Shown here: piece after piece, positions 5,426-12,020 of the stretch
Numbering within the stretch: the first letter of the stretch is position 1
Layout of the letters: every line of letters begins with the position of its first letter
NCBI GenBank assembly: GCA_045541735.1
Contig: JAZQJQ010000078.1
Coordinates: forward strand, 1 to 18,046
From: RUG12395 sp045541735
GTDB taxonomy: Bacteria; Bacillota; Clostridia; Oscillospirales; CAG-272
Length of the DNA: 18,046 nucleotides
Direction: 5' to 3'
Made by a program: the position numbers and the translations under genes
The notes under the pieces: generated by a model
What the model saw: the letters and a program-made list of their open reading frames with translations, nothing else
Told to the model about the DNA's origin: nothing
The model's database searches: none

Positions 5426-6568
5426 TTAAATTCCTGAAGGATATTTGCTTGTTTCCCCTCTTATATCGTCAAAGACGATGTCCGGATTTTCGGGAGAATA
5501 TATCAACCACGTGTGCCCGCCGTCCGTGGTGTAAAAATACGAGTAATATATTTGGTTTTCCACCTGAATTTCAACGGGCCAAATTCCTACATCCCCCTCA
5601 AAATACGGTTCAAGCGCGTTAGCATTGGACATCCAATTAAAGCTTGTTGGAAGCTTGAAATTGAATGCAGAATTATTTTCAAGCGCGTTATACCAGATTG
5701 CATCTGCACCTTCAGCCAAATTGAAGCAGGCAGTTGCGAACAGGCGTTCGTTCTTGCCGGAGAACGCTCTATTCTCGTCTATGAAATGAATTTCACCGCT
5801 GATGATAGCTCCATTTGCCGTTTTATCGGCGTTTACACAGGTAAAGGTCTTTCCGCCGTCCGTAGTCCTATATAGTGTATAAAAATGTACACCCATCAAC
5901 GCCGTATACGGTTCGCAAATTATCAAGTATCCAACCTTATCGGAAACAAAACCAATATCGAAAAGAACCTTATCCCCTATCTCCAGCTCGAATTGCGAAT
6001 GTGTTTTTCCGCCGTCGGAGGTAGATATAATCTGAACGTGTCCCGAATCATTTGCGGCAATTGCGCAAATTTTATCTGAGAAATATGTAACGGTTTTATC
6101 CGAAGCCGACACAGACGTTTTGAATTTATCCCCATTCTCAAAAATGATAGTCAGATTACCGTCTTCTTCTGCCTGTGCGCAACCCGAACGCGGAGCATAA
6201 AGGGTTTTCGTTACAAAAACGGGGGCTGCATTTTTGCCTTCAAAAACAATTCTTCCGCCCCCATTTGGAAGCACAAGAGTGCTTGCGCCGTTAAAATGAA
6301 CGTATCCGTCCTCCCCAAGATAAAGCGGCGCTTCTGCGTCTTGCGTTACATCGAAGGCAGTCGTAGCTTCAGCTGTCGGCGTTTCAGTTGTAATCGGAGC
6401 GTCCGTAGTAACGAGGGCCTCGGTTGTAACCGCAGCCTCGGTTGTAACAGGCAAATCTGTCGTAACCTCCGTTACAGGCGGATTTGCATTATTAGCACAA
6501 GCAGCGAGGGAAGAACCGCAAAGGATAGCGACGAGGATGGCGGATATTAAACGGATCGAGTTTTTCAT
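5426..6568 (-). CDS. Secreted lipoprotein with Asp-box (BNR-like) repeats
   Basis: The 380-residue protein starts at ATG 6568, with GGAGGTG 5 bases upstream; an in-frame start 23 codons earlier lacks a site. A type II signal peptide ends in the lipobox LAAC with Cys24 as the lipidated residue. Residues about 31-72 are a Thr/Glu/Ala linker (TTEAAVTTEALVTTDAPITT) that would span the cell wall. Three Asp-box motifs follow: STSDGGKT near 182, RTTDGGKTF near 234 and TTDGGHTW near 347. These mark beta-propellers such as sialidase/BNR and photosystem-stability (Ycf48-like) folds. The ligand is unknown and no catalytic residues can be assigned. It converges with the 677-aa gene, leaving only 3 bases between the two stop codons and no terminator. 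Confidence 0.82.
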   Translation of the reverse strand: MKNSIRLISAILVAILCGSSLAACANNANPPVTEVTTDLPVTTEAAVTTEALVTTDAPITTETPTAEATTAFDVTQDAEAPLYLGEDGYVHFNGASTLVLPNGGGRIVFEGKNAAPVFVTKTLYAPRSGCAQAEEDGNLTIIFENGDKFKTSVSASDKTVTYFSDKICAIAANDSGHVQIISTSDGGKTHSQFELEIGDKVLFDIGFVSDKVGYLIICEPYTALMGVHFYTLYRTTDGGKTFTCVNADKTANGAIISGEIHFIDENRAFSGKNERLFATACFNLAEGADAIWYNALENNSAFNFKLPTSFNWMSNANALEPYFEGDVGIWPVEIQVENQIYYSYFYTTDGGHTWLIYSPENPDIVFDDIRGETSKYPSGI

Positions 6569-6608
6569 AATGCACCTCCGTGAGCGTCGGATAGAATTAT
6601 TTAAATCC

Positions 6609-6637
6609 ATTTTAGCACGAGCGGCATAAAAATACAA
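6609..6637 (-). promoter_or_regulatory. Putative sigma-A promoter of the Asp-box lipoprotein
   Basis: On the minus strand TTGTAT (6637-6632) and TAAAAT (6614-6609) are 17 bp apart, placing the start near 6602, about 35 bases before the ATG. The -35 lies inside one arm of the hairpin at 6631-6671. Confidence 0.6.
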
Positions 6638-6671
6638 CCTATCGGTAAAAAAACTTCCGATAGGTTGTATT
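6631..6671. terminator. Long hairpin overlapping the lipoprotein promoter
   Basis: AATACAACCTATCGG (6631-6645) and CCGATAGGTTGTATT (6657-6671) form a perfect 15-bp stem with an 11-base A-rich loop. T-rich tracts follow on both strands, so it can act as a bidirectional terminator. It insulates the leftward lipoprotein from the rightward holin operon and carries the lipoprotein -35 in its left arm. Confidence 0.65.
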
Positions 6672-6673
6672 AT

Positions 6674-6710
6674 TTTTTAACCCTGACAGTTTTTGTCAGG
6701 GTTATTTTTT
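6674..6710 (+). terminator. Hairpin repeat copy 2 (AACCCTGACA arms) with T-run
   Basis: This is the second exact copy of the 31-base hairpin at 3259-3289, here followed by TTTTTT so that it has full terminator form. A -10-like TACAAT begins 6 bases after the repeat, at 6710. It stands 35 bases before the start of the XhlA-like gene, so it could act as a leader or attenuator rather than as a gene end. Confidence 0.65.
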
Positions 6711-6744
6711 ACAATATAGGTACAGCCGAGAAAGGAGGATAACT

Positions 6745-7032
6745 GTGGACATTGAGGTTATCATCGAAGCTCATGAGCAGAGGATAAAAACTCTTGAGCG
6801 CGATATGAGTGCCATGAAGGAGGTACAGGCTGAGATACGTTCCATGAACGAGACTCTTGTAACTCTTGCAAACGAACTAAAACACACAAACGAGCATCTG
6901 GCAAGGCACGAAAGAAAGATAGACGAGATGGATTCCGCACCCAAGCAGCGAATGCAGCAGATCGTTACTGCTGTTATTTCGGCGCTGGCGGGCGGACTGA
7001 TCTCGACTGTCATAGGACTGATACTCGTTTGA
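6745..7032 (+). CDS. XhlA-like coiled-coil membrane protein (holin partner)
   Basis: The 95-residue protein starts with GTG at 6745 behind a strong AAAGGAGG. Residues 1-65 form a charged heptad-rich coiled coil (EQRIKTLERDMSAMKEV, LKHTNEHLARHERKID), and residues about 72-95 form a single C-terminal membrane helix (IVTAVISALAGGLISTVIGL). This is the architecture of hemolysin XhlA and related phage lysis proteins, which sit with a holin. The true holin-type gene follows after 13 bases. The likely role is regulation or assembly of the holin pore, or membrane anchoring; this is inferred from architecture and neighbour, since such short proteins have little sequence conservation. Confidence 0.72.
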   Translation: MDIEVIIEAHEQRIKTLERDMSAMKEVQAEIRSMNETLVTLANELKHTNEHLARHERKIDEMDSAPKQRMQQIVTAVISALAGGLISTVIGLILV

Positions 7033-7045
7033 GAAAGGAGAAATG

Positions 7046-7333
7046 ATGAACTATCAGGATTATATTAAAACAGAGCTTCTTATCTTAATTCCGGTGCTCT
7101 ATTTTATCGGAGTAGGACTTAAGAAAAGCAAGCTGCCCGATAAGTGGATCCCCGCTGTGCTTGGTATCCTCGGAACCGTATTATCGGCGGTTTGGGTGCT
7201 TGAAACGTCGGATATATCCGGACTACAGGAAACTGCATCTGCAATATTTACGGCTGTAACGCAGGGCGTTCTTGTAGCGGGAGCAAGCGTATACGCAAAT
7301 CAGATATATGTTCAGGGCAAAAAGGAAGAGTAA
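7046..7333 (+). CDS. Phage-type holin family protein
   Basis: The 95-residue protein has the pattern of the Phage_holin_5_2 group: an opening ELLILIPVLYFIGVGLKKS, then LPDKWIPAVLGILGTVLSAVWVL, and a closing ITQGVLVAGASVYANQIY-type segment (here VTQGVLVAGASVYANQIY). It has three hydrophobic segments and a short charged tail (QGKKEE). AAAGGAG at 7034-7040 favours the second ATG at 7046 over the one at 7043, which would be only 2 bases away. Holins form membrane pores that release endolysins, and in some Clostridia they export large toxins or enzymes. No phage structural genes are visible nearby, so this is a domesticated or stand-alone holin. Confidence 0.82.
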   Translation: MNYQDYIKTELLILIPVLYFIGVGLKKSKLPDKWIPAVLGILGTVLSAVWVLETSDISGLQETASAIFTAVTQGVLVAGASVYANQIYVQGKKEE

Positions 7334-7369
7334 TTTTTGAGAAGTTGGATCAGAAGGTGAAAAGCGAAG

Positions 7370-8476
7370 ATGACGGAGCTGTTTGGTGTGGAAACCATTG
7401 CGTTTTTTGCAATTGCATTGGGGCTCGTTGTTGGAAAAATACGTATCAAAGGTATCTCCCTTGGCCCCGCGGGTGTGTTGCTTGTTTCGGTTTTGGCGGG
7501 ACTGCTTGTGAGAAGCTGCTATGCAGAGTGTATTCCGGAGCTTAAAACGAATATGCAAACACTTGCAAGCATCGGCTCTGCTTTGTTTGTGTCTGCAATC
7601 GGCATATCAACGGGCTATTCCATCGATTTAAAAAAGCGCGGCTGCTTGCGTGCCTTTTTCGGCGGGGCGGTGATGGTTGCGTCTGCGTTTGCCGTTGCCG
7701 CCATCGTATATCTTTTTGATTCCGAGCTGAGTGCGGCAACCCTCGCGGGGGTGCTTTGCGGCGCTTTGACAACAACTCCCGGGTTGTCTGCGGTTTGCGA
7801 GCTTGGCGAACATGTGGCATCGGAGGCTGTGATCGGGTACGGTGCATCCTATTTATGGGGCGTGTTAATTGCAGTCATTGCGGTACAGTTGTGCGGAAAG
7901 AAATATATAAACGAAAACGATGATTCGGTCGAAGTGCGCAAGGCGGAACGGCTGTATAAGAATCACGGGATAGCTCAGATAGGACTTGCCGCGACGGCTG
8001 GTACGGTTATCGGAAAGTTAAGTATACCGATACTCGGAACGGCGCTTGGTTCAACGGCAGGGATGCTGTTGGCGGGAATGGTAATTGGAAAATCGGTGAT
8101 AAAATTTGCACCTCACAGGTGTGCGGACAAAACGGTTTTAACCGCTTTAAGAACGCTGGGGCTTGGGTTGTTTTTTGTCGGCAACGGTCTTCCTGCCGGA
8201 ATTGAATTGTACGGCAGTTTGAATTGGAAGTTGGTTCTATACGGTATAATAATGTCTATGGCCCCCGTCTTTATTGCCGCCTTGCTGTCGGTCTGCCGCA
8301 AGGAGAGAAAAAGACTTCCGGCATTGATCGCGGGAGGAATGACCAGCACCCCCGCTTTTGTGATGATGTGTCAGCTTGGAGTGGATGTGGATAATGAGAC
8401 GTATGCGTTTTCTTACACGGGAGCTTTGGTTTTTACGGTGATTATGATACGTTTAATCGGTTCAATGCTATGGTGA
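7370..8476 (+). CDS. AspT/YidE-type membrane transporter lacking TrkA-C domains
   Basis: The 368-residue protein is almost entirely membrane-embedded and has two homologous halves (about 10-180 and 200-368). Each carries the TxTP signature of the aspartate:alanine exchanger (AAE; AspT/YidE/YbjL) duplication domain: GALTTTPGL at 131-139 and GGMTSTPAF at 322-330. Typical family members are about 550 residues with two TrkA-C (RCK_C) domains between the halves; here the connecting loop is only about 25 residues, so this is a minimal form. It probably exchanges small organic acids or amino acids, but the substrate is unknown. AGAAGGTG precedes the ATG. It is colinear with the holin genes (36-base gap), likely one transcript. 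Confidence 0.8.
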   Translation: MTELFGVETIAFFAIALGLVVGKIRIKGISLGPAGVLLVSVLAGLLVRSCYAECIPELKTNMQTLASIGSALFVSAIGISTGYSIDLKKRGCLRAFFGGAVMVASAFAVAAIVYLFDSELSAATLAGVLCGALTTTPGLSAVCELGEHVASEAVIGYGASYLWGVLIAVIAVQLCGKKYINENDDSVEVRKAERLYKNHGIAQIGLAATAGTVIGKLSIPILGTALGSTAGMLLAGMVIGKSVIKFAPHRCADKTVLTALRTLGLGLFFVGNGLPAGIELYGSLNWKLVLYGIIMSMAPVFIAALLSVCRKERKRLPALIAGGMTSTPAFVMMCQLGVDVDNETYAFSYTGALVFTVIMIRLIGSMLW

Positions 8477-8490
8477 TTGGAGGTGAATAT

Positions 8491-8946
8491 ATGAGGGAAT
8501 GTATAATGCGTATAATGCTTAATTATGATGAGTATTGCAAGCTGCTTGAATTAAGGTGCGAAAACTGCAAAGAAACGAACTGCGTACTGTATTTCTATGA
8601 AGTTTGTTCTAACCTTGAGAACGCGAGCTTTGTTGGGGAAATGGAGGTACACAAAACCGATCTCAGCTGTTCGTGCGATATTCTTGCTTCGTTATCGGAA
8701 AATACATATCTGGAAACAGTGGACTATGAGCTGGAAATAGAGTATGACCCGGAAGTTATGCGGAGTGCGGAATGTCTGCTTAACTATTACGCGGAATATA
8801 TCGACGACTCTCTTCGCGGTGAGTTTGCAACGGAATTTGCGGAAAGACCAAGAACGGCTGAGACGAAAGCTACAAGATTCATCCGAAAACTGCATTCGAT
8901 AATCGCCGCAGAGGATGCCGAGAGAGAAGAATATATGATAAGCTGA
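8491..8946 (+). CDS. Unrecognised acidic protein, last gene of the holin-transporter operon
   Basis: I do not recognise this 151-residue protein. It has no signal peptide or membrane helix, is rich in Glu, Asp and Tyr, and has Cys pairs near its start (CENCKETNC) and around residue 62 (CSCD) that could bind metal. The C-terminal third is helical and charged (AETKATRFIRKLHSIIAAEDAEREE). The start is ATG at 8491, with GGAGGTG 6 bases upstream; the earlier in-frame start lies inside the transporter gene. It begins 14 bases after the transporter stop, so the two are very probably co-transcribed. Confidence 0.6.
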   Translation: MRECIMRIMLNYDEYCKLLELRCENCKETNCVLYFYEVCSNLENASFVGEMEVHKTDLSCSCDILASLSENTYLETVDYELEIEYDPEVMRSAECLLNYYAEYIDDSLRGEFATEFAERPRTAETKATRFIRKLHSIIAAEDAEREEYMIS

Positions 8947-8999
8947 TATTCCGGTATCACAAATCCCCTTCTCATGGAAAAATTATAAGCATTATTCTT

Positions 9000-9020
9000 T
9001 CGGCCGACTCATTCGGCCGA
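9000..9020. repeat. Repeated TCGGCCGA palindrome
   Basis: TCGGCCGA, itself a palindrome, occurs at 9000-9007 and 9013-9020 with CTCAT between, so it can form an 8-bp hairpin. It lies 53 bases after the last gene of the operon and may contribute to mRNA 3' end formation. The rest of 8947-9112 shows no gene. Confidence 0.45.
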
Positions 9021-9112
9021 CACTGAGCCGCCCAAAAAGGTAGGCCTTGACGGTAATAGATTGGCATCGTTCAGAAGCAGAGAAAAGCCGAAAAAACGTA
9101 AAAAACGGCAAA

Positions 9113-9146
9113 AAAAGACCCGGAATCCTTTGATTCTGGGTCTTTT
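9113..9146. terminator. Strong bidirectional terminator
   Basis: AAAAGACCCGGAATC (9113-9127) and GATTCTGGGTCTTTT (9132-9146) pair with one G-T across a CTTT loop, with A/T tracts on both sides. It ends the rightward operon and, on the minus strand, follows the tRNA-fMet-like sequence at 9148-9171 in the same way as the terminator at 9272-9313 follows the real tRNA-fMet. Confidence 0.8.
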
Positions 9147-9147
9147 C

Positions 9148-9252
9148 ACTGGTTGCGGAGACAGGACTTGATTCTCCGCCCTCGACGGGCTCCGGTCCGC
9201 TCGGTCACGAACATCCCCCGGATGTTCGCTCTGTACCGAGCGTTCAAGTCCT
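9148..9252 (-). other. Palindromic element carrying a copy of the tRNA-fMet 3' end
   Basis: Bases 9148-9171 repeat exactly 24 bases at 9314-9337, the end of the tRNA-fMet gene including CCA, acceptor strand and T-loop. This copy is one arm of a nested palindrome: AGGACTTGA (9163-9171) pairs with TCAAGTCCT (9244-9252), GCTCGGT (9199-9205) with ACCGAGC (9235-9241), and GAACATCC (9209-9216) with GGATGTTC (9220-9227). A small GCCC/GGGC hairpin sits at 9178-9190. No protein frame or standard tRNA fits. It may be an interrupted tRNA pseudogene, an attachment-site relic, or a mobile structured repeat. Confidence 0.6.
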
Positions 9253-9271
9253 TTCACCTATAGGAGACAGC

Positions 9272-9313
9272 AACAAAAAGAGAGCATCGCTTTTGCGATG
9301 CTCTCTTTTTGTT
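9272..9313 (-). terminator. Terminator of the tRNA operon
   Basis: A perfect 19-bp stem, AACAAAAAGAGAGCATCGC at 9272-9290 against 9295-9313, with a TTTT loop and a T-run on each strand. It starts 2 bases beyond the CCA of tRNA-fMet. Confidence 0.88.
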
Positions 9314-9315
9314 AC

Positions 9316-9391
<76 letters not shown>

Positions 9392-9396
9392 ATACA

Positions 9397-9483
9397 TGGT
9401 GCCGCTGACGGGAATCGAACCCGTACGACATTGCTGCCGAGGGATTTTAAGTCCCTTGCGTCTGCCAATTCCGCCACAACGGC
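9397..9483 (-). tRNA. tRNA-Leu (anticodon UAA)
   Basis: The 87-base minus-strand sequence has a GCCGTTG/CAGCGGC acceptor stem, a D-loop with TTGGCAGACG, an anticodon loop CTTAAAA (anticodon TAA), a long class II variable arm, a T-arm with GGTTCGATTCC, and an encoded CCA. It is the first gene of the two-tRNA operon. Confidence 0.93.
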
Positions 9484-9518
9484 GCTTGTATGGAACTAAA
9501 ATCCGTTTAGCAAGGGTA

Positions 9519-9547
9519 ATTATATCAATTGTCAGCCGTTTTGTCAA
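9519..9547 (-). promoter_or_regulatory. Consensus promoter of the tRNA operon
   Basis: On the minus strand TTGACA (9547-9542) and TATAAT (9524-9519) are exactly 17 bp apart, about 36 bp before the tRNA-Leu 5' end. Confidence 0.88.
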
Positions 9548-9606
9548 TACATTATCGAAAAAATTCTTGTTTTTTTCGTTTTTCATTTTTCGACACTGTT
9601 TTCCTA

Positions 9607-9652
9607 TTGACTTTTGCAGACTATCGTGATAGTATAGACTATAGAAATAGTC
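9607..9652 (+). promoter_or_regulatory. blaI-type promoter with two dyad operators
   Basis: TTGACT (9607-9612) and TAGTAT (9630-9635) are 17 bp apart. Two dyads of the same family overlie it: ACTATCGTGATAGT (9620-9633) within spacer and -10, and GACTAT-AGAA-ATAGTC (9637-9652) just after. Their centres are 18 bp apart. Binding by the BlaI-like product of the next gene would block its own operon. Confidence 0.78.
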
Positions 9653-9670
9653 TGAGTTTGGAGAAATAAT

Positions 9671-10027
9671 ATGCAAAAGATCTTTGACAGCGAGCTTAAA
9701 CTGATGGAGCTTCTGTGGGAAAGGGAGCCGATCTCCGCAAAGGAGCTTTCTCTTATCGCCGCAAGCACCCTCGAATGGAACAAAAACACGACCTACACCG
9801 TTATAAAAAAGCTTGAAGCAAAGGGCTTCATTAAGCGTACTGAACCGAGTTTTATCTGTACATCCCTCGTCTCGCGTGAGGAAGTACAGAAAAGCGAGAC
9901 ACGAACGCTTACCGAAAAGCTTTTCGGAGGTTCGAAAAAAGCCCTGTTCTCTGCCCTGCTTGAGGACGAAAGTCTTACGGCTGACGAGCTTGCGGAGCTG
10001 CGCAAAATGATAGAAGAGAGGAAATAA
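9671..10027 (+). CDS. BlaI/MecI/CopY-family transcriptional repressor
   Basis: The 118-residue protein matches the Penicillinase_R family: residues 1-75 form the winged helix (SELKLMELLWEREPISAKEL, then WNKNTTYTVIKKLEAKGFI), and the C-terminal helix (ADELAELRKMIEE) is the dimerisation part. GGAG lies 7 bases before the ATG. Its promoter holds two matching dyads, so autorepression is likely. The stop overlaps the start of the peptidase gene (TAATG), so the two are translationally coupled. In characterised systems the partner peptidase triggers cleavage of the repressor; the signal here is unknown. Confidence 0.9.
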   Translation: MQKIFDSELKLMELLWEREPISAKELSLIAASTLEWNKNTTYTVIKKLEAKGFIKRTEPSFICTSLVSREEVQKSETRTLTEKLFGGSKKALFSALLEDESLTADELAELRKMIEERK

Positions 10028-10926
10028 TGCTGCACGAGGTCTTTTACTGGGTAGTGAATATGAGCATCTCCGCCGCCTTATGCGGAGCATTTGTGTTGCT
10101 TTTGCGCAGTTTTAAACGCATTCCGCGGAGAATTTCCGTATTGCTGTGGGCAATACCATTTTTGCGGATGCTTTTGCCCTTAGGTCTACGCGGAAAAGTG
10201 AGCCTTATGCAGCTTACAACGCTTCTTCACTCCAAAAACATTGCTCTGCCCACGCCGTCGGGCGAACCGTTTTCGCAAATGAATCACCTAGGCATCGCCT
10301 CCGATTACTTCCCAATTGATTACCGCACGGAGGCACTTTACCGTATCTTTGAGATCGGCGGAGCTATCTGGATAATCGTTGCCACGGCGCTTATAATTGC
10401 GTTTTTCATCATTTATTTTATAACGCTTGCAGAGCTTCGTGATGCAAAGCCTACAGAAAGCGGAATCTTTATCTCGCCAAAGGTAACGAATCCCGCGGTT
10501 TACGGCATATTAAAACCGCGCATTATCGTACCAAACGAAAAATATGCGACCGAGCTTATCATCCTGCACGAAAAAACGCACATCAAACGCAGAGACAATC
10601 TGTGGCGGCTTATTGCATTCGTTACAGCCGCCTTTCACTGGTTTGACCCGCTTGCGTGGATCTTTCTGAACAGATTTCTTACCGACACGGAGCTTGCGTG
10701 CGACGAGGCGGTGCTTGCCGCTTGCGGCGAAGACAGAAAAAAGGAATACGCGCTTGCACTCATTGAATGTGCCGAAAAAACGAGCGTTTTTGCCGCCGCA
10801 TTCGGCGGTGCAAAGCTCCGCCTCCGCGCGGAGAGCATTATGTCCTATAAAAAAATGACCGCCGTTTCCGCTATTGCATTTTCAGCACTTATCATCTCTG
10901 TTTTTTACGTTCTGCTTATGAATTAA
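10027..10926 (+). CDS. BlaR1-like M56-family membrane metallopeptidase without sensor domain
   Basis: The 299-residue protein has membrane segments near residues 6-27, 37-53, 112-134, 196-214 and 277-297. Its cytosolic zinc protease has HEKTH at 181-185 (HExxH) and CDEAVLA, with the likely third ligand Glu, at about 226. This is the peptidase part of BlaR1/MecR1. The extracellular penicillin-binding domain of classical BlaR1 is absent: the protein ends right after the last membrane helix. The signal must therefore come from elsewhere, perhaps from the membrane protein encoded next. It is coupled to the repressor gene by a 1-base overlap. Confidence 0.88.
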   Translation: MLHEVFYWVVNMSISAALCGAFVLLLRSFKRIPRRISVLLWAIPFLRMLLPLGLRGKVSLMQLTTLLHSKNIALPTPSGEPFSQMNHLGIASDYFPIDYRTEALYRIFEIGGAIWIIVATALIIAFFIIYFITLAELRDAKPTESGIFISPKVTNPAVYGILKPRIIVPNEKYATELIILHEKTHIKRRDNLWRLIAFVTAAFHWFDPLAWIFLNRFLTDTELACDEAVLAACGEDRKKEYALALIECAEKTSVFAAAFGGAKLRLRAESIMSYKKMTAVSAIAFSALIISVFYVLLMN

Positions 10927-10938
10927 AAAGGAGAAAAA

Positions 10939-11910
10939 ATGAAAAACAAACGCTTTAGCCTCTACTACCTTATCTCCCTTATCGGAGTTCTGCTTCTTTC
11001 CGCATATCCGCTGAAGATGGCAAACACCGTGGTTACACTTATGAGCACGGTCGGCACCGTGCCTGAAAAAGAATTTCCCAAATACATAATCCCATACGCT
11101 CCGATAGCCTTTGCCCTGCTGTTCGGCACGGCGCTTATGCCGCTTTTTATACGTTTTTTCAAGCGTTTCGCACTTCTTGCAGGCTCAGCCTCCTCGCTTT
11201 GTGTGTTTCTTGCTTCGGAATTGCTGCTTGAGAGCAAGGTAATAGTCAGCTCAACTACAACTACTATGATCCCGCTTGAAAGCTGGCAGATGTATATGTG
11301 CTACATTCCGCCCATGCAATTCGAAACTCGCAAATGGACGGCAATAGACGTGCTGATGGGAGAATACAGCCCGTCGTTTAAGATACATTTTTATCTGATA
11401 TCCGCAGTGCTGATAATCTCTGTACTTAACTGCATATACGGCTTTGCACGCATTGCCGTCAGCGGTGATAAAACGCGTCTGCGTGCGCTGATACTGCAAA
11501 GCATTTCCGCCGCCGCTTTCCTGGGAATGTGCATACTTGCCTGCTTCACGGCGTTTTACCGAGACGGCGAGATAACGGTTTCTCCCCTTTCGGCCTTTCT
11601 TATGTGCGTATTCTTCATTCTGCTCGGACTTACCGTAGGTCTGTTCGCGGCATCACTTACCCTCGGAAAACGGAAAGCGCTTTCCGTTACACTGCCTGCG
11701 GTGCTCTCCTCGCTCGCCGTACTTCTTATGTATATTGGCGAAGCCTGTCTGTTAAGCGGGCATCTGTACATCCTCGGTAAAGGCGCATTTTTTTCTCCGC
11801 TTGTAGGGAATTTTGTTTCCGCATTCGATGTGCTCGTCATTATAATATCGGGAGCCGTTACCGCAATACTTGCGATGCTGATTAATAAGGTAAAAAGCAA
11901 CGCAGTGTAA
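10939..11910 (+). CDS. Unrecognised multi-pass membrane protein of the BlaI/BlaR1 operon
   Basis: I do not recognise a family for this 323-residue protein. It has about eight hydrophobic segments, near residues 8-25, 52-74, 77-97, 149-170, 185-206, 215-240, 248-270 and 292-315. A polar loop of about 50 residues (about 98-148), containing several Thr, Trp and Pro, is probably extracytoplasmic. An AAAGGAG lies just before the ATG, and it begins 12 bases after the peptidase stop, so it belongs to the same operon. It could be the target effector of the system or the sensor that replaces the missing BlaR1 domain; nothing in the sequence decides between these. Confidence 0.72.
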   Translation: MKNKRFSLYYLISLIGVLLLSAYPLKMANTVVTLMSTVGTVPEKEFPKYIIPYAPIAFALLFGTALMPLFIRFFKRFALLAGSASSLCVFLASELLLESKVIVSSTTTTMIPLESWQMYMCYIPPMQFETRKWTAIDVLMGEYSPSFKIHFYLISAVLIISVLNCIYGFARIAVSGDKTRLRALILQSISAAAFLGMCILACFTAFYRDGEITVSPLSAFLMCVFFILLGLTVGLFAASLTLGKRKALSVTLPAVLSSLAVLLMYIGEACLLSGHLYILGKGAFFSPLVGNFVSAFDVLVIIISGAVTAILAMLINKVKSNAV

Positions 11911-11935
11911 CACCTGCCCGGATTCAACAAATAGA

Positions 11936-11990
11936 AAACCGCCCCGCATATCTCCTCAAGCATAAGCTGAGGATCTGCGGCGGCGGGTTT
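11936..11990. terminator. Bidirectional terminator between convergent operons
   Basis: AAACCGCCCCGCA and TGCGGCGGCGGGTTT form an imperfect outer stem around an inner CCTCA/TGAGG helix, with T-rich tracts on both sides. It separates the rightward BlaI/BlaR1 operon from the leftward operon that ends at 12021. Confidence 0.82.
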
Positions 11991-12020
11991 CTTTATTTTT
12001 ATCTTTTCTTTCTTATCTCA

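Noticed and set aside
9199..9252. An integron attC-like site in the palindromic element
   Set aside because: The ends do not give the GTTRRRY / RYYYAAC core sites, and no integrase or cassette is nearby.
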